Of a stretch of DNA of 64,000 bases, positions 9,649 to 22,673 are shown piece by piece. A program made the translations under genes and the position numbers. The notes below the pieces were generated by a model. The model made no database searches, was not told the DNA's origin, and was given only the letters and a program-made list of their open reading frames with translations. Origin of the DNA: Tamarix chinensis (taxonomy: Eukaryota > Streptophyta > Magnoliopsida > Caryophyllales > Tamaricaceae); contig CM060174.1 of NCBI GenBank assembly GCA_030549775.1, forward strand, positions 70,745,466 through 70,809,465. Direction: 5' to 3'. Every line of letters starts with the position of its first letter. Position 1 is the first letter of the stretch.

Positions 9649-12473
9649 TTGTTCTACTTTTTTTTCTAAAGTTTTGAGTCCAAATCTTTTTGTATGTTCT
9701 GAGGGATGTTTTCCCATATGGAAAACGGAGGTTACTAAATGAAGGATGATGATCTTAGAATGATGTAAGACCAAAGACACCTGTAGCCATTCTATACTTT
9801 AAAGGTGGGAGTAAAAAAAAATTATAGAGTCATTTGTAGGATCAAGGATGATTTCGGAATCATACTCATTTATCAAGGACGGAGGCATATTATAACTTGA
9901 GGGGTTTATGGGTTATATGCATTATGTGCATACACTACACATAGATCAAGATAAAACGAACATAAAATGAAGTTGAATATTAGTACCTAACCCACATTTA
10001 TTTTTGATAAGTAGAGATTCTACAAAAGAGAACTTGAATTTTTCCACACAAGCATCATCATGGGTGACTTTCCCTATTTTCTAATAAGGGTTTGGAATAC
10101 TTTCTAAACACTTGCCTATGGAAAATTATAGGAAAATAGAAAATAATAGCCATATAATCTAGAAAAAATTAGGATATGCAAGCAGGTGTTGAGCAACACC
10201 CTTCCATGCACCCAAGCACTAAAAACCTCTACGATAGAAAATAGAAACTACTCCTATACAAGGCTCCAAGTCACAACCCAATTTGCCTTATCCTCCTGCT
10301 ACTATCATTATTATTTGAAAGTGTACTCAAGTAAAGTCATGTTTATTTAAGGTTTATCTATTAGCCTATAAAACTATTATATTATATTCATTATGCATAA
10401 GTTCATGAGTTTACAATGAAGAGGTGTATAAATATAACATCTATCAATGTTAGATTTAAATGATTTGTTAAGATTACGTAAGTTTTGAGGGAGATAGAAT
10501 TAGCTATTGAGGATAGTAATTATGCATGTTAGGTGTCGTCTAGAGGTATGTTTTTGTCCATTTATAACCTCCGGTCTATCAAGGGGCGAGTCATTATTTG
10601 ACATCTTGTTGTTCTTCATTTGTTTTGTATGTTTCTTATTTTGCTACTCAAGCTCAATCTTTTTACATCATAATTTCTACGTGGAATAAAATATAAATAA
10701 GAGAGTTTTATTTTCTATATCCTTGCCAAGTTATCTTATTTTTTCAACAATTCTCATGCTTTGTGCATCTTTCTATTTCCTTATCTTAATGGTTGTAAAA
10801 TTTAATTCCTTCTTTTCTATTGTCTAGACAATTTTATTCAAATTATAACAAAAAAAAAAAGAAAAGAAATTCAATCATAAAATTTTAATCGTAGGTTTAG
10901 TGATAATCAAATGTCACTTCATGATGGGGTGACCTTGCAAATAGACATCTATTTACTTACTAGATATGCTAATGCTTTTGAATAACTCGGTGATGGACGA
11001 AATTTTAATCCAAGGTTCTGATGGTGGAACAAAATCCAAGGACTTTAAGGTGAAATTCATACAAAGATTCGACAATCCATCATTAAGGAAAAAAGTTTCC
11101 TTTTCATCCTCAATTTAATAATAATAATAATAATATATGGATAATAATTTTCATTAATATTAGGTAACTTCCTTTTTTTCTTTTTATAAATTGTAATACT
11201 CAATTGTACCTTTTTGGATCAATGATAGTTTTTAAAGTGAATTAAATTAACATAAAATTAATGAGCAACGTATTTATTTTTAGATAACATTTATGTAACT
11301 GACCTAATATATAATCAATAGTATATTTTTTTAATCGTATACCATGACCGTAATTCTCAGAGCTCTTTGATTGGTGGTCATTTTAATATCTCCAATCCAA
11401 TTCCCATACATTATTTTCAAGATTGTAGTTGCACGCATGTTCCAGCGATTAAAATGTGGGAGTATGGCTCCACATTGATAAATTCTTTGATATGTACATG
11501 TCAATAATAAATTAGTATTTTTCATCAATTAAAGTTTGGCGATAAGTATAGATTTCTTAAAGTTCAAATTATGGTAATTAATTAATTAAAAGTGAAAGAA
11601 AGCTTGTACATTTTGGTCCCATATTGATTCACAATCAATTGCACCGAAGACTATTGCTGTGCAATAAAAGTCCACTTGAGGTCTCCGAATGGTAGCACAA
11701 TCATTTCATCAAACGTATGATTGATATAAAAATTTATCTAGAAAATGGTTTGGCCGGGAAGAAAGGGGCTTTTATATTTATATGCAAATATAGGCACGTA
11801 GGTTTTGGTGGCATCCTTTCATAATTAAAATTAGTGCAGGCAACACACTTACATAACCTTTTCGCCATTTTGGGACCCACACAAGTTAAACTATGTTTAG
11901 ACTGTTTGACAATCTGATTATTTTAAGAATATAACTGAACTATAACTCATGATTCAATAATTATTGGGAAAAAAATACTATTTGTACGTTTTATATTATG
12001 AAAGCATGCTTAAATAAATAAAAGAATAATAATATTATATATATATATATATATATATTAACATACAACATATTAATTCATCTTCATTTTAATGTATTGT
12101 TTCCCAATCAAATTGATTATTCTCACGTACATTATTACCACATTTAAGGGGGATGCGACCCATAAGGCTATTATCTTGGTAAATTTTCAAAATTATACTT
12201 CAACAACATTCCACTAGAACACCCATCAAATTTGCCATTTTTAATAGATTTTGGGAGGTTAAAATTGTATATCTTTTTCCTTTAGTAGCTTATACGAGTT
12301 ACTATGTTAATAACTTATGGTTTCTGGAACTTGGTATGTTAATAGTTTATGAAGGTTACTATGTTAATAACTATTTGCCTATATGAGAGAAGGATTTGAA
12401 ATTGTGTCGTTTAGGTAGCCACAAGTCGAAGTTTAATCATGGATTAACAACTCTTTTAAAATATTTTTTATAT
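9649..12473. other. AT-rich intergenic stretch, no gene recognised
   Basis: I see no protein motif in either strand. There is a short A-run at 10850-10860 and an (AT)n microsatellite at about 12031-12058. Around 11640-11830 the DNA is slightly less AT-rich, without a recognisable exon. Parts of 9650-10300 read like worn-out transposon sequence but cannot be assigned. Confidence 0.4.
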
Positions 12474-12481
12474 ATCATACT

Positions 12482-12812
12482 TAGGATTATAAATTAGATG
12501 AGCCGAGTTAAACACCTTCGGACTCAGCCTCAACTTATTTGATAAATGAACCTAAAATAAGGCTTAGAGTCGGTTTATTTATCTAAATGATTGATACAAC
12601 TCAAGCTTTTAAAGAGTCGAGCCAAACTGAACTCACGAGCTTAATCTATAATTGTGTTGAGCTAAATTTTTTTGAGCTCAAGCTCTCCTTGTTTACTAAA
12701 TAAGTCTGAAAGTGAAGCTCGGGCTAGGATTCTTTAACTAAATGAGCGCGCCAAGCTGACCTTTTAACAAGATAAATATTTGGCAAGTTGGCTTAGCTAA
12801 TTTACAACTCTA
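12482..12812. mobile_element. hAT-like MITE, 331 bp (GAGCTCG family)
   Basis: The ends are TAGGATTATAAATTAGATGA and, on the other strand, TAGAGTTGTAAATTAGCTAA. The inverted repeat runs about 25 bp with roughly 20 matches. The interior is rich in GAGCTC and AAGCTCG-type motifs and has no coding capacity. The flanks are ATCATACT (12474-12481) and ATTATACT (12813-12820), matching 7 of 8, as expected for an aged hAT duplication. Confidence 0.75.
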
Positions 12813-12889
12813 ATTATACTTTAATAACAAAAGGATAGTAAAATATATACCTTACTTGGGTGTATATGGTTAAGTTTTGGCGTCATATC

Positions 12890-12906
12890 AAACTAACCAT
12901 GATTTT
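12890..12906. repeat. 17-bp target-site duplication of the LINE (left)
   Basis: AAACTAACCATGATTTT is identical to 15503-15519. Long, variable duplications are typical of LINE insertion. Confidence 0.9.
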
Positions 12907-15502
12907 TAGCTTATGAATCGTTAAAGCCCTCGGCTATGATTGGTATTATATGGTGTTCGTCTAGAAAAAGTGGGAAGTCATTGGTGATGATTTTACATAC
13001 TGGGTTTAGAGTTTCTTATCTTAGGGCCCTTGCCCTATGATTTAAATACAACCCTAGTTACACTGATTTCTAAAGTCTAAGATGTGATTGAGCGAAAACA
13101 ATTTAGATCAATTATCATGATAGGTTGTATATATAAGGTGATAGCAAAGATTATGTCTTAAAGACTCAAGCATGTGATAGATATTTTGGTTGGTGATACC
13201 TAATCAACTTTCATTATTGAAAGGAGTGTACTAGGTGGAACTCTAATAGCATATGAAGTTGTCCATTAGGTAAAGAAGAATAATATGTAGAAGGGACTGA
13301 TGGTTAAGGTAGATTTTCAAAAAGTGTATGACTCATTAAGATGGGACTTCTTGGATACCATTTTGGAGATAATGGGATTTGACATCACATGGAGAGGATA
13401 GATTAAGGAGTACCTCACAACTGCTAGTATCTCACTACCAAAAAATGGGACACCGACTCCCACATTTTAGATGAAGAAGGGATTACAACAAGGGGACCCA
13501 CTATCCCCTTTTCTTTATATAGTAGCAACTAAAGCTTTCAATCTACTAGTTAAGAGAGGGATTACCAAAGGAACACTTTTTGGGTTAAGGGTAGGAGAGA
13601 CTCTTGAATTTTTTCTACCTTACTTTGGGGCTACGTATTATTTTCTCCAAATCGGAGTTGATTGGCTTAGGTATTGATCATGGATTGCAATAAATTGTTG
13701 TTGATATTTTTAGTTTTTAGGTCAATAGCCTTCCCATCACTTATCTTGGTCTTCCTCTAGGTGCTAATCCTAGAAACAATAAGAATTAGCAACCAATAGT
13801 CAATAAGGTGAAAGATAAGCAAAAGAATTAACATGCTATGACACTTTTGAAGGCTAGACTATTGGTATTAATAAAGATCATAATATGCCATTGTACTATT
13901 GAGACTTTTATGATCTCTAAAAGGTTCATTCAAAGAAATCATATAGATTAAGAGGAATTTATTTTTTCTAGGAAGTGGAGTTAGAAAGAAACTACCACTA
14001 GTTAGCTTAGGAACAATCCAAAAGCCTGAAAAATTTAGGTGGTTTGGGCATTGAATATTTGATACCTAAAAATAATGATTTGCTTATCAAATGGTGGTGC
14101 AGATTCTTTTGCACTAATGGGACATAATGAAAACAAGTGATAGTGGTTATTTACTCTTGTAACTAGATGGGAAATCTAGAGTTACAAGATAATAACAAGG
14201 CCGACAAACTTTGGGTAGAAATTACAAAGCATGGAAAGCAATGTAAACTATCAATAGAAGGTTTAAAAATCATATTAGGTGATGGAAATATAGTATTTTT
14301 TTGGCACAATGAATGGCTATACCTTGGCAATCTAAAACACCACTTTCCATGATTGTTTTAGATCTTCTGCCAACAAATTGAGAATGTTGCAAAGATTAGG
14401 GGTTTGGAATGGAGTGGTATGGTCTTGGAATTTGGTATAGAGTAGAAGGATCATTAGCTGGGAGGAGGAGTGAATACACTAGCTTATGCAAATGATAAAT
14501 AAGTTTTATCCATGTATAGATAAGTGAGATGTAGTATTCTGGACTCATGAGAATTGTGGGGCATATATGGTAAAATTCTTCATTGAGGCATCCTACTATG
14601 AAGTAGAGGAAACTGGTAGCTACTATAGAGATTTTAGTAGGATTTGGATTAGAATTGGGATTGAGCTCCTCATGTGGTTCGTCATCTAGCGAAGGTTGAA
14701 CATAAAATATTAGCTATACTTTATCTTGTTAACTGAGATGAATCAAGCTTCCTTTTTTGTTACGATAAGCAAGAGTTGATTAACCATGTATTTCTCCATT
14801 GTTGAGGGACAAGGAAATCATAGTATGGGATATGTGATTGGCCTTGGGAAACTTTAATAATACCACACTCTGCATTGGATGCAACTGTAGCTTGGATGGG
14901 AGCTTAGAGGAAGGGTTTGAAAGGAGGAATTTGGAAATTTTTTATTTTTATTTTTATTATTTGCAATCATAAGAATGATTTGAGAGTCTAGGAATAAAAT
15001 AATTTTTTAGGGCCAAAGATTCTACTTTAATTGGTTGTTGATGCTCATAAAGACGAGATTTAGATTTAGGGTTAACGATGGACAAAGAAGTCGCAACTTT
15101 AGGGCTGATGATGTAGTGCATCAAGTGTAGGCATTCTTTTGATTGAAAATCCTAACTTTATTTAGGGTGATGGAGGAATACTAGAGAGATGCTTCAATAA
15201 TGATGCTCAAGAGGCAACATAGAGGGAGCCTTGAAGGAAAACAATGCTAAAAGATGCTCTCTTCTTTATTCTCTTAGTTCCGATCCTTATGATTCTCTAA
15301 CTATTATTTTTTTTCTTGTGTTTGATATTGGTCCCTACCACCAGTGCCGATATTTTTTTTTTGTAGAATTGGGGGTTATAGGTTTTCCTATGTATGGTCA
15401 AACAAACCTTAGTACTTGGAGAGTCTTTAGATTTATACTGTAGGGTTTTTGCCTATGTTGTTGGATGATTTATGTGCTAATGTTCAATTATATATATAAA
15501 AA
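12907..15502 (+). mobile_element. 5'-truncated L1-type LINE, 2.6 kb
   Basis: It is bounded by perfect 17-bp direct repeats and ends in TATATATATAAAAAAAA-like sequence, so both ends are fixed. Only the 3' part of ORF2 remains, starting just before the KAPGPDGF motif that precedes reverse transcriptase. Endonuclease and ORF1 are absent, which is common 5' truncation on insertion. The last 250 bp is 3' UTR. Confidence 0.9.
12920..14990 (+). pseudogene. LINE ORF2 remnant: reverse transcriptase and zf-RVT
   Basis: Motifs in order: KALGYDWYYMVF (KAPGPDGF..~F) near 12925; IGCIYKVIAKIMS near 13120; a block reading VKVDFQKVYDSLRWDFLD at about 13305-13360; TASISLPKNGTPTPTF at about 13420-13470; MKKGLQQGDPLSPFLYIVAT at 13471-13530. 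The catalytic ADD box is lost (YFGATYYFL near 13620). Later come LPITYLGLPLGANPR (13735), GVRKKLPLVSLGTIQKPEK (about 13980) and GDGNIVFFWHNEW (14280). A zf-RVT-like region follows at 14520-14990. More than ten stops or frame changes. Confidence 0.85.
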
Positions 15503-15519
15503 AAACTAACCATGATTTT
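15503..15519. repeat. 17-bp target-site duplication of the LINE (right)
   Basis: Identical to 12890-12906. It directly follows the A-rich tail. Confidence 0.9.
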
Positions 15520-17150
15520 CCATTTTAAAAAACCTTCAAACAAAACCAAACTATTTTCTATATCCTAGCTATAATATTGTGATGCATTTAGGTATAATTT
15601 GGGCTTTACGTACTTTAAACTTTAATGTTCTCAAATGTTTGTTTTCTTAGAAAATCATATGCGTGCAATTTTAAATTAAGTTTATAATATGTTTTTACAA
15701 AATTACAACCAATTTGAAGTTTTAACGAGAGCATGTAGTGCAATATCAACAATAAATTAATTTTATTGCAACTTAGGTTGTGTTTTGTATGAGAATAATG
15801 GGGTGGAAGAACTTATCAAAATGATAATTTAGGGGGAGGGTTGTATCTCCTATTCTAAGTCCTCTGTAGAGTACATATATAGCGGATAAAACCTTTTTTT
15901 TGGTGAATACATTTAATTATTATACTTTGAGAAAAATATCTAAAAAAGAAAAAACATTACTCCAAAAATATTATACTCGACTCCATGACTTAGAAAAGAG
16001 AGATGAAATTACAAGTATATTTTTTCGACCCTCATTAATCCTATACCAAACAACCCATGGGGAAAAGAAAGAAGAAAAATATAATTTAGGTACAAGAAAG
16101 GAAAAAAAAAAGTCATAATCTACTACTTCAAATTAGTAGCAGGTCATTATATATATAAAAAAAAAACTAATTTTAGTAACATATACAGTTTTACAATTTA
16201 ATTAAAATAAATTTCATCTCTCAAAACTATGTCATACCGTGTTTGTACACGGATCAAAACCAAATCATAATCCTTCAACTCATCCTAAATGTCCCTACAT
16301 ATAGCAATTCCAATTCACAAACTTAGACTACGAAATAAAACAACCGTTAGCCGTCAAATGGGAGGCCTTCCCAGTTCCCTTCCTAGTTTCCATAAAATTA
16401 ATACTAACGGATTAGTGCATAATATCACAAGCAAGGAAATGCTGGAGTAGGCTCGGTGATCCGAAACCGAATGGAGAACGGATTACAGGAACAACTGGAT
16501 ACAGATTCATAGGAAATTCCTATGGCCTCATGGGTGAAGCATGAACACTTGGTGATAGCTAGGCTTTAATAATGCGCAAACTGTGGGCGTCGATGGATTG
16601 AATGTGACGCTACCACGCTCCTTACTTTCTCTTCACCAAACAACTCCTTGAACTCACACGATGAATTCCTCGCTCTTGGATGATTGAACGGAAATAATTT
16701 TATGTTTGCTGATTTTGGGACAAATATATCTCCTAGCTAGCTAGTGTAGTGTGTGTTTTTATTTTATGTTTGCCCTAGTTTTCGTTCGGGTACTGTTACG
16801 TCCGACATTCAAGGGCTTCACAAGCCTTGACACGTAAGAACTTCAGCTGCATTGTAAATAATATTACCCTTTGTACCACAAAAAAAAATGTGAGTTTAAA
16901 TAATCTTATTTTGTCTTCTAGTCAACATATAATTATCCAAACGAAGCCTTGGCCATGCAGCTGCGTTCCAAGCTCTCTTAGAATTCACCACATTAAATAT
17001 CAAGACTTTGCTTGAAACATAATTATATATCCATCATTAATTTGCGCACACGATAATCGATTTTAAAAGGTCATGATTGCCTACGAGAATTTTTCCTCAT
17101 TTTCCGATGGGGACCCTCGTAAGCTAGGCTATATTTTGGTTGTCGGCTGA
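15520..17150. other. Intergenic stretch, partly low-copy in appearance
   Basis: 15520-16240 is AT-rich with no motif. From about 16250 to 16820 the base composition is more balanced and CG dinucleotides are retained, unlike transposon debris. On the minus strand a 34-codon frame begins MNLYPVVPVIRSPFGFGSP at about 16513, but I recognise nothing in it. This may be host intergenic or regulatory DNA. Confidence 0.35.
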
Positions 17151-17154
17151 AGTC

Positions 17155-17400
17155 GACAAAAGCTCTTCCCGTCCGTCCCGTCCCACTAATTTTGGTTCAA
17201 ACCCAACCCTTTAAAATGTAAAACATTTCTCAAACTTAATCTAATCCAAATTAAATCTATCTTTAACCGGATTCAATGTTGGTCTAACACTAATCGACTC
17301 AACACAAATCCGAGTCTACTTAATCTCACGTCTGACTTGAAATCCGATATAAACATGACCTAATTACAATCCGACCCACAATTAATTTACATAGAATCAA
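17155..17400. mobile_element. One end of a decayed CCGACC-rich hAT-like element
   Basis: Motifs such as AACCCAACCC, AATCCGA and ATCCGACCC are spaced along the plus strand. They resemble the minus-oriented non-autonomous hAT elements at 34702-36082 and 36297-40531. No terminal repeat or duplication could be fixed. Confidence 0.35.
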
Positions 17401-17404
17401 ATGA

Positions 17405-17819
17405 TGGAAGTATTTATCTTGTGTTATCTAAAGATAATAGTGATGAATGTATTCTTCATCCAACCTGTACTCTCTATATAATTCCCCATAGATATTGGTT
17501 TTATGAATTCTGAAAGGTTAATGATGGTAAAATTGTAATGGAAAATGATGGAGCTTTTACCGTTATTGGAAAGGATACTATGCAAATAAACGTTTATGAA
17601 AGTGTTGTGAGAACATTAACTCATGTGAGGCCTGTGTGTCAAACCTTCGAAGAATCTAATCTCATTAATCATTCTAGACTCCATTGGTTATACATATCAA
17701 GCTAAAGGTGGCTCTTGAGAGTTTAATTTCTAGAGGTGCTTTATGTACTCCTCAAGTACAATAATTGGAAAGTTCTCAGGGAGAAGTAGACAAAGAAGAA
17801 ATGTCAAGAGGCTTAAGGC
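17405..17819 (+). pseudogene. pol: copia pol fragment, left part (protease to integrase)
   Basis: The translation shows YLVLSKDNSDEC then ILHPTCTLYIIPHRYWFYEF, the copia protease and downstream region (usual DSGCS, here HPTCT). Then KIVMENDGAFTVIGKDTMQI, VYESVVRTLTHVR and, after a frameshift, TYQAKGG and LISRGALC from the GAG-pre-integrase. The last part before the hAT insertion reads NVKRL, the start of the integrase vKrLRtDNGlEf motif. Most of the integrase between pre-integrase and this motif is missing, so the copy had an internal deletion before or besides the hAT insertion. Confidence 0.75.
17812..17819. repeat. Target-site duplication CTTAAGGC (left)
   Basis: Identical to 26169-26176. 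It is part of the copia integrase codons disrupted by the hAT element. Confidence 0.95.
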
Positions 17820-17829
17820 TAGAGGTGGC

Positions 17830-18200
17830 AAACGGGTCATTTAGGTCGGGTTAGGGTTGGGTTGATATGGGTCGGGTTAACTTTTATTTACTATATAATC
17901 GAGTCGGGTCTGGGTTCGGGTCGGTGTAATTCGGTTCGGGTGTGTTTCGGGTTATGTTTCTTTGGGTCGGGTTCAGGTTCGGGTTTGATTCAGGTTAATT
18001 GACGGGTCGGGTGTGATTTGGGTCAGGTCGATGCTAGGTTCTTTGAATTTCTCGGGTTCAGGTCTATTTCGGGTTTGACTCGGGTCTATAGAATTCAGGT
18101 TAGGTTTGGGTTCGGGTCACTATATGGGTCGGATGTGAATAAGATCAACTAAGTGTCAGATCTATCGAGTTTTTCGAATTCGGGTCTATTTCGGGTCTAT
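17830..18200 (+). repeat. Left subterminal CGGGT array of the hAT
   Basis: Many copies of GGGTCGGGTT, TCGGGT and TTCGGGTC-like motifs stand on the plus strand. In hAT elements, subterminal repeats are transposase binding sites; that role here is inference. Confidence 0.8.
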
Positions 18201-21170
18201 AGATTTTAGGTCAAATAAAAAAACTCAAATTAGGTATTATTTATAACAGTATGAATCATGATCGAGAACGAGTTTGAACATAAAAATTGGAACTTGTATG
18301 AAATAAAATAAAAATATTTTTAATTTTTACAAAATTAACTTTAAGTATTTTTAGAATACTAATAAAATCTTTGAACATACCACCATCACAATTTAAAATA
18401 AGAGAGTTTTTTTTCCTAGCCATAATAGTACGACATTATCCTATTACTATTAGTTTGGTTTTAGCTTCTTTTGCTGTGGTTTTTTAATTTCTCAATGTGG
18501 CATTGTCACTATTTTTCATTTTCAATAATAATTTTTAATATACAATAAATAATTATATGATAAATGAAAATCACAATCATCAATAACTTTGTGAAAAATG
18601 AAATATCAAAGTTGTCTTATGATTATAAACCCTACCCCACTTCCAATGAATTTGTCTCAATGCCTAACTTAGTAAAACAATACTCTGTCATAGCACACTA
18701 AACTCTATATTGTATGTCTGATGTCTTAAGACAATTATCTATATTATAAATATGTCGATAGATATTTATAATGGTCACAACATAGCTAATAAGTGACAAT
18801 ATATCGCCTTTTTCACCTTATATTACAATTATAATTTTCATGATTTCCTACATTACTTTTCCTGCATTGTTCATGTTTAATTTGCATCAACATGCATACC
18901 ATCCATCTTCTTCGTTCTTATAATTGCTAATATGGTGGACCATGCACTTCCTTTGTTAATTATTTCATTTCTTAATATTATGGTATAATATTCTAGAAGC
19001 AAGTGCATGGCATCCTCAATAATATTCTTTGGTTATTGAATCGGTGCAGAGTCATTTGATCTCCTCCTATTTCAATTCCTTGAAATAACCTATATTAGTG
19101 TACACGTCATTTCTAACGTCTCGTTATCTAAGTGTTAGATTATGAAATAGACTCAATCAAATTCAGTGTCTTTTTAATTTTTTTATAGTATACAACTTCA
19201 CTATGGATTATCATCATCCAAATTAAACACTTGGGTAATTGGGTAATCATTAATCTCATGCACTAAAGTATAAGTTACTTGTTCACATATCTCACACGTT
19301 GGTCCATTCGTACCTTTCTTAACCAACCTATTTTTAGTTAATAGCTACTCCTTACAAGCCTTTAATTATTTGAATTATTAATCTTAATTTGATATTCTCA
19401 GTGAGGATTGTCAGGTGCTATATTTTTTGTCATTGCAAACTTGATGATGACCACTCATCCTTGACTCCCTTTAGATCTTTTATCTCAATATCATGCCTAG
19501 CTAATATTATCCCTAGTTGGTTGTAAAGTTAATAAAGCTTTAAAATATCCAATAACTTTATAGGTTGTAAAATAGGTCATAATAAATTTGTATTCTTTTG
19601 CTATGAGCCATGATCCAACAATTTCATGATATATCTCATGTGCGTTGTATTTCAATAGTTATAAACTCATTTTCTAATATAAACTATTTGGATGAAGTAA
19701 AAAATACCTTCTATTATGGCTTACTCATGCATTGCATCCTCCTATACCTGTATATCTAACTCATCTCCAACACATTACACACAGTTTCTAGTAATATGTT
19801 GTCATAGATTCTATGATTTGCTAAGATACTATTATATTAGGGAAATTCAATATATAATATGAAAATATTGAATATTCATATATAAAAGAAACCTATTTAT
19901 TAAATATCTCATCATTAGAAAAATCTTTTTATTGTCATTTTTATTCTTATACTAATAATTTATGTTATTAATAGCTTGTAACTTTGCAATACCAACTAAT
20001 ACCCACTTATAAATAAACCTATGATATAATATGATTATATTAAAAAATCCAGTGGTAAAAGACAATGATATGTATCTTTAATTAACCTTTATATTGATAT
20101 CAGTGTTTTATTTTATTTTAGTTTTAACAAATGAATAACAATAAAATAAATATTACCCATTTTGGAAAATAATATATTTTTATTAATTTCCATAACTTTA
20201 CATCAAAATTTCCATATCATTATTATTATAATAATAATAATTTAAGTTATAATTTTGAACTTTATAGTATCAACTGAAACCTATTTATTAAATATGATAA
20301 GGTGAACATCCAATGAATTATTCTTAATGATCTACCAATTTTACAAATAAACAAGTTTTAGCAAAAATAATATATTTAATTAATTTAGTACAAAATAATG
20401 AGTTCAATATTTATGAATTGAAATTTCACTAAAATGAGAGTATATTTTTAAAAAAAATGAATAAATATTTCTTTAGTTAAAATAAATTAAAAAATGATAT
20501 AATTTACATATAAGGTGGACTATTAGTCTATTCATAATTTGATATTATGAATTAAGGAGTAAAAAAGCTTATTACAAATGTTAAAGCTATAATTAACGTA
20601 AAATTTTAAAATGAGTACAAATATATATACATACTATCACAAAATATTACTAACATACCAACTAAAAAATATTATCAAATGGAATTATTATTATAAAGTA
20701 TAAAGATGTAAATGTTAAACATGTTGTGAATAAATTACATATATAATTTAGTCTCAAACTTTAATTAGGGTTAGAAATACAAATAACTTTTATCTTTAAA
20801 TTAAATGATAATTATAATTAATAATAACATTATATATATTATTATTACATTTAAATACTATGAGAAAATAAACTCAAAATCTTATAATGATTAAATTTTA
20901 TTTAAAAGTCTCATTTTTTACTCATTTTATTTTTTATACATTAAATACTAAATATTTTTTTAATACTTTGTCCCCTATTAAATATTTCACTTAGTTCTTA
21001 TTTTTCTAACCCCTTTAATTTTATATAAACTATAATAAGATATTAGTTAAAATATTTTTAATTTTCTAATAACTTTATATTTTTTTAATATTTCACCTAA
21101 ATCTTATTTTCCCCCCAATATCTATATTTTATTTCCCCTCCAAATTTAACATATTAGATATCAGTGATCA
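18201..21170. other. AT-rich left arm of the hAT, no gene
   Basis: About 3 kb of very AT-rich sequence lies between the subterminal array and the leader. Around 19260-19340, read on the minus strand, there is a faint C..C pattern resembling a LINE zf-RVT, which I could not support further. Otherwise I see nothing. It may be captured or expanded filler DNA. Confidence 0.5.
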
Positions 21171-21511
21171 AAATATCTCGCATGTATCTCTAGCTACAGC
21201 TACGCTACTACAACTACTTACTGCTATCCTACACTACTCACACAGACGCATGCAGCCTCACCTCACACTGTAGCTAACACTCAGTCACTCACATGACACA
21301 AAACACACAGACACAGCACAGGCACTGGCTGGCTCACTGCTTCGTCGATAGTCGATACTCTCAATCGTCACTGGTCACTCATCATCACCACCATAGTGTC
21401 GCGTTTGGTTTTGGTCTGAATCGTGTGATTCGAACCAAACAGGTAGAAATAATCAAATGAAGAGTTCCAGAGTTCCAGTCCCAGAGTCCCACCCAGCCTT
21501 CATCCTCCACG

Positions 21512-21690
21512 ACCAGTCGACCACAATGGCACAACCAGACGTCCAGACCAGTCGAGCACAACTGCACGTCTGCACAACCAGACTGGTCGACCACAATTGC
21601 ACGTCCGCACAACCAGACCAGTCGACCACAACGGCACAACCAGACCAGTCAGTCGATGGTCAACCATAACCAGACCAGTCACAACTTCCA
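21512..21690. repeat. 35-bp minisatellite inside the hAT leader
   Basis: Direct repeats begin ACCAGTCGACCACAA and end CACAACCAG. Three full 35-bp units lie at 21512-21546, 21547-21581 and 21582-21616, followed by shortened units. Because 35 is not a multiple of three, and both strands are open only by chance, I do not call it coding. Confidence 0.85.
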
Positions 21691-22673
21691 CTGGTCTAGT
21701 CACCACTTCCACTTGTCTGCACTCAGTACCTCCATGGATCCCTCCTTCGACAGTTCGGCTTTGACTTTCTAATGATGTGCTGCACTGCCGCTATCCATAA
21801 TTCCATCCATCTCCTTTCGAGTCTCGACAACAGCTCCCTCCTCCTTTGTTTCGAATTTTTCCATTTCGTTCCCTACTTCCGTTCTGTTCCATCTCCTCCT
21901 CTGTTTGTAAATTTTTCATTTCATTCCATACTTCCCTTTCATCTCCTCTTGTTTCGACATTTACCATCTGCTCCTGATTCCCGTTTTGATTTTCTTCCAT
22001 TCCATTCCATCTCCTCCTTTCCTCTATTATGTTTTCAATCAACATTATTGTAGACTTGTAGTGGTCGGAGGTGAGGTTCTGTATAGTTCATTAGCTCTTC
22101 ATTGTTTGGCAACTCTTTGTTGCAGAAATCAATCAAAATGCCTATGTTGATTGTTTCTTGTTGTATGTTGATTTAGTGTTACTCTGTTAGTGGTGATTTT
22201 GATTTTTGAATCCTAGTTGATGATGGAAATTTTCTGTCTGTTATTATTAAGTTGTCTCATGCAATTTTTTTGTCTGCTTGTATTGTTATACAGGTCTTCG
22301 ATGGGTATTGGTTTTCGAAGTTGGAAGTTGGAACTCCTCTCTCAGCATGTGTTTTATTTGTTTGTTTTCTTGAGGGTTGTTTGGTTATTGCATGTGGGAT
22401 GGTTTGTTTTGGATGTACCAATTCTTATTTAGTTGTTTACTGAATCACATATTGAATTTGAGTTAGAAGCAGCAAAAGTCATTATGTTATTGTTGGGTCT
22501 GGTAATATACATGTTTAGGCTATTAGCATGCAAACATATTATTATGTATATATGTTTAGCATGCAGAATTGTAGATTACATGTTAGTTTGTTAAATATTA
22601 GCATGCAGATTGTGTGTACTTCAATCATATGTTAATGTTAGCCTATGTTACTTCAGGCTCAAACAGATTGTTT

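Noticed and set aside
18600..19340. Possible LINE zf-RVT relic on the minus strand in the hAT left arm (C..C pattern)
   Set aside because: Only a few residues agree and the neighbouring frames show no other LINE motif.
21385..21712. Open frames on both strands across the minisatellite
   Set aside because: Tandem repeats of 35 bp give open frames on both strands by chance. The unit is not a multiple of three, and no protein family is recognisable.
21772..22053. 93-codon frame rich in Phe, Ser and Leu in the hAT leader
   Set aside because: The frame comes from CTCC/TTCC-rich leader DNA; the opposite strand is open too.
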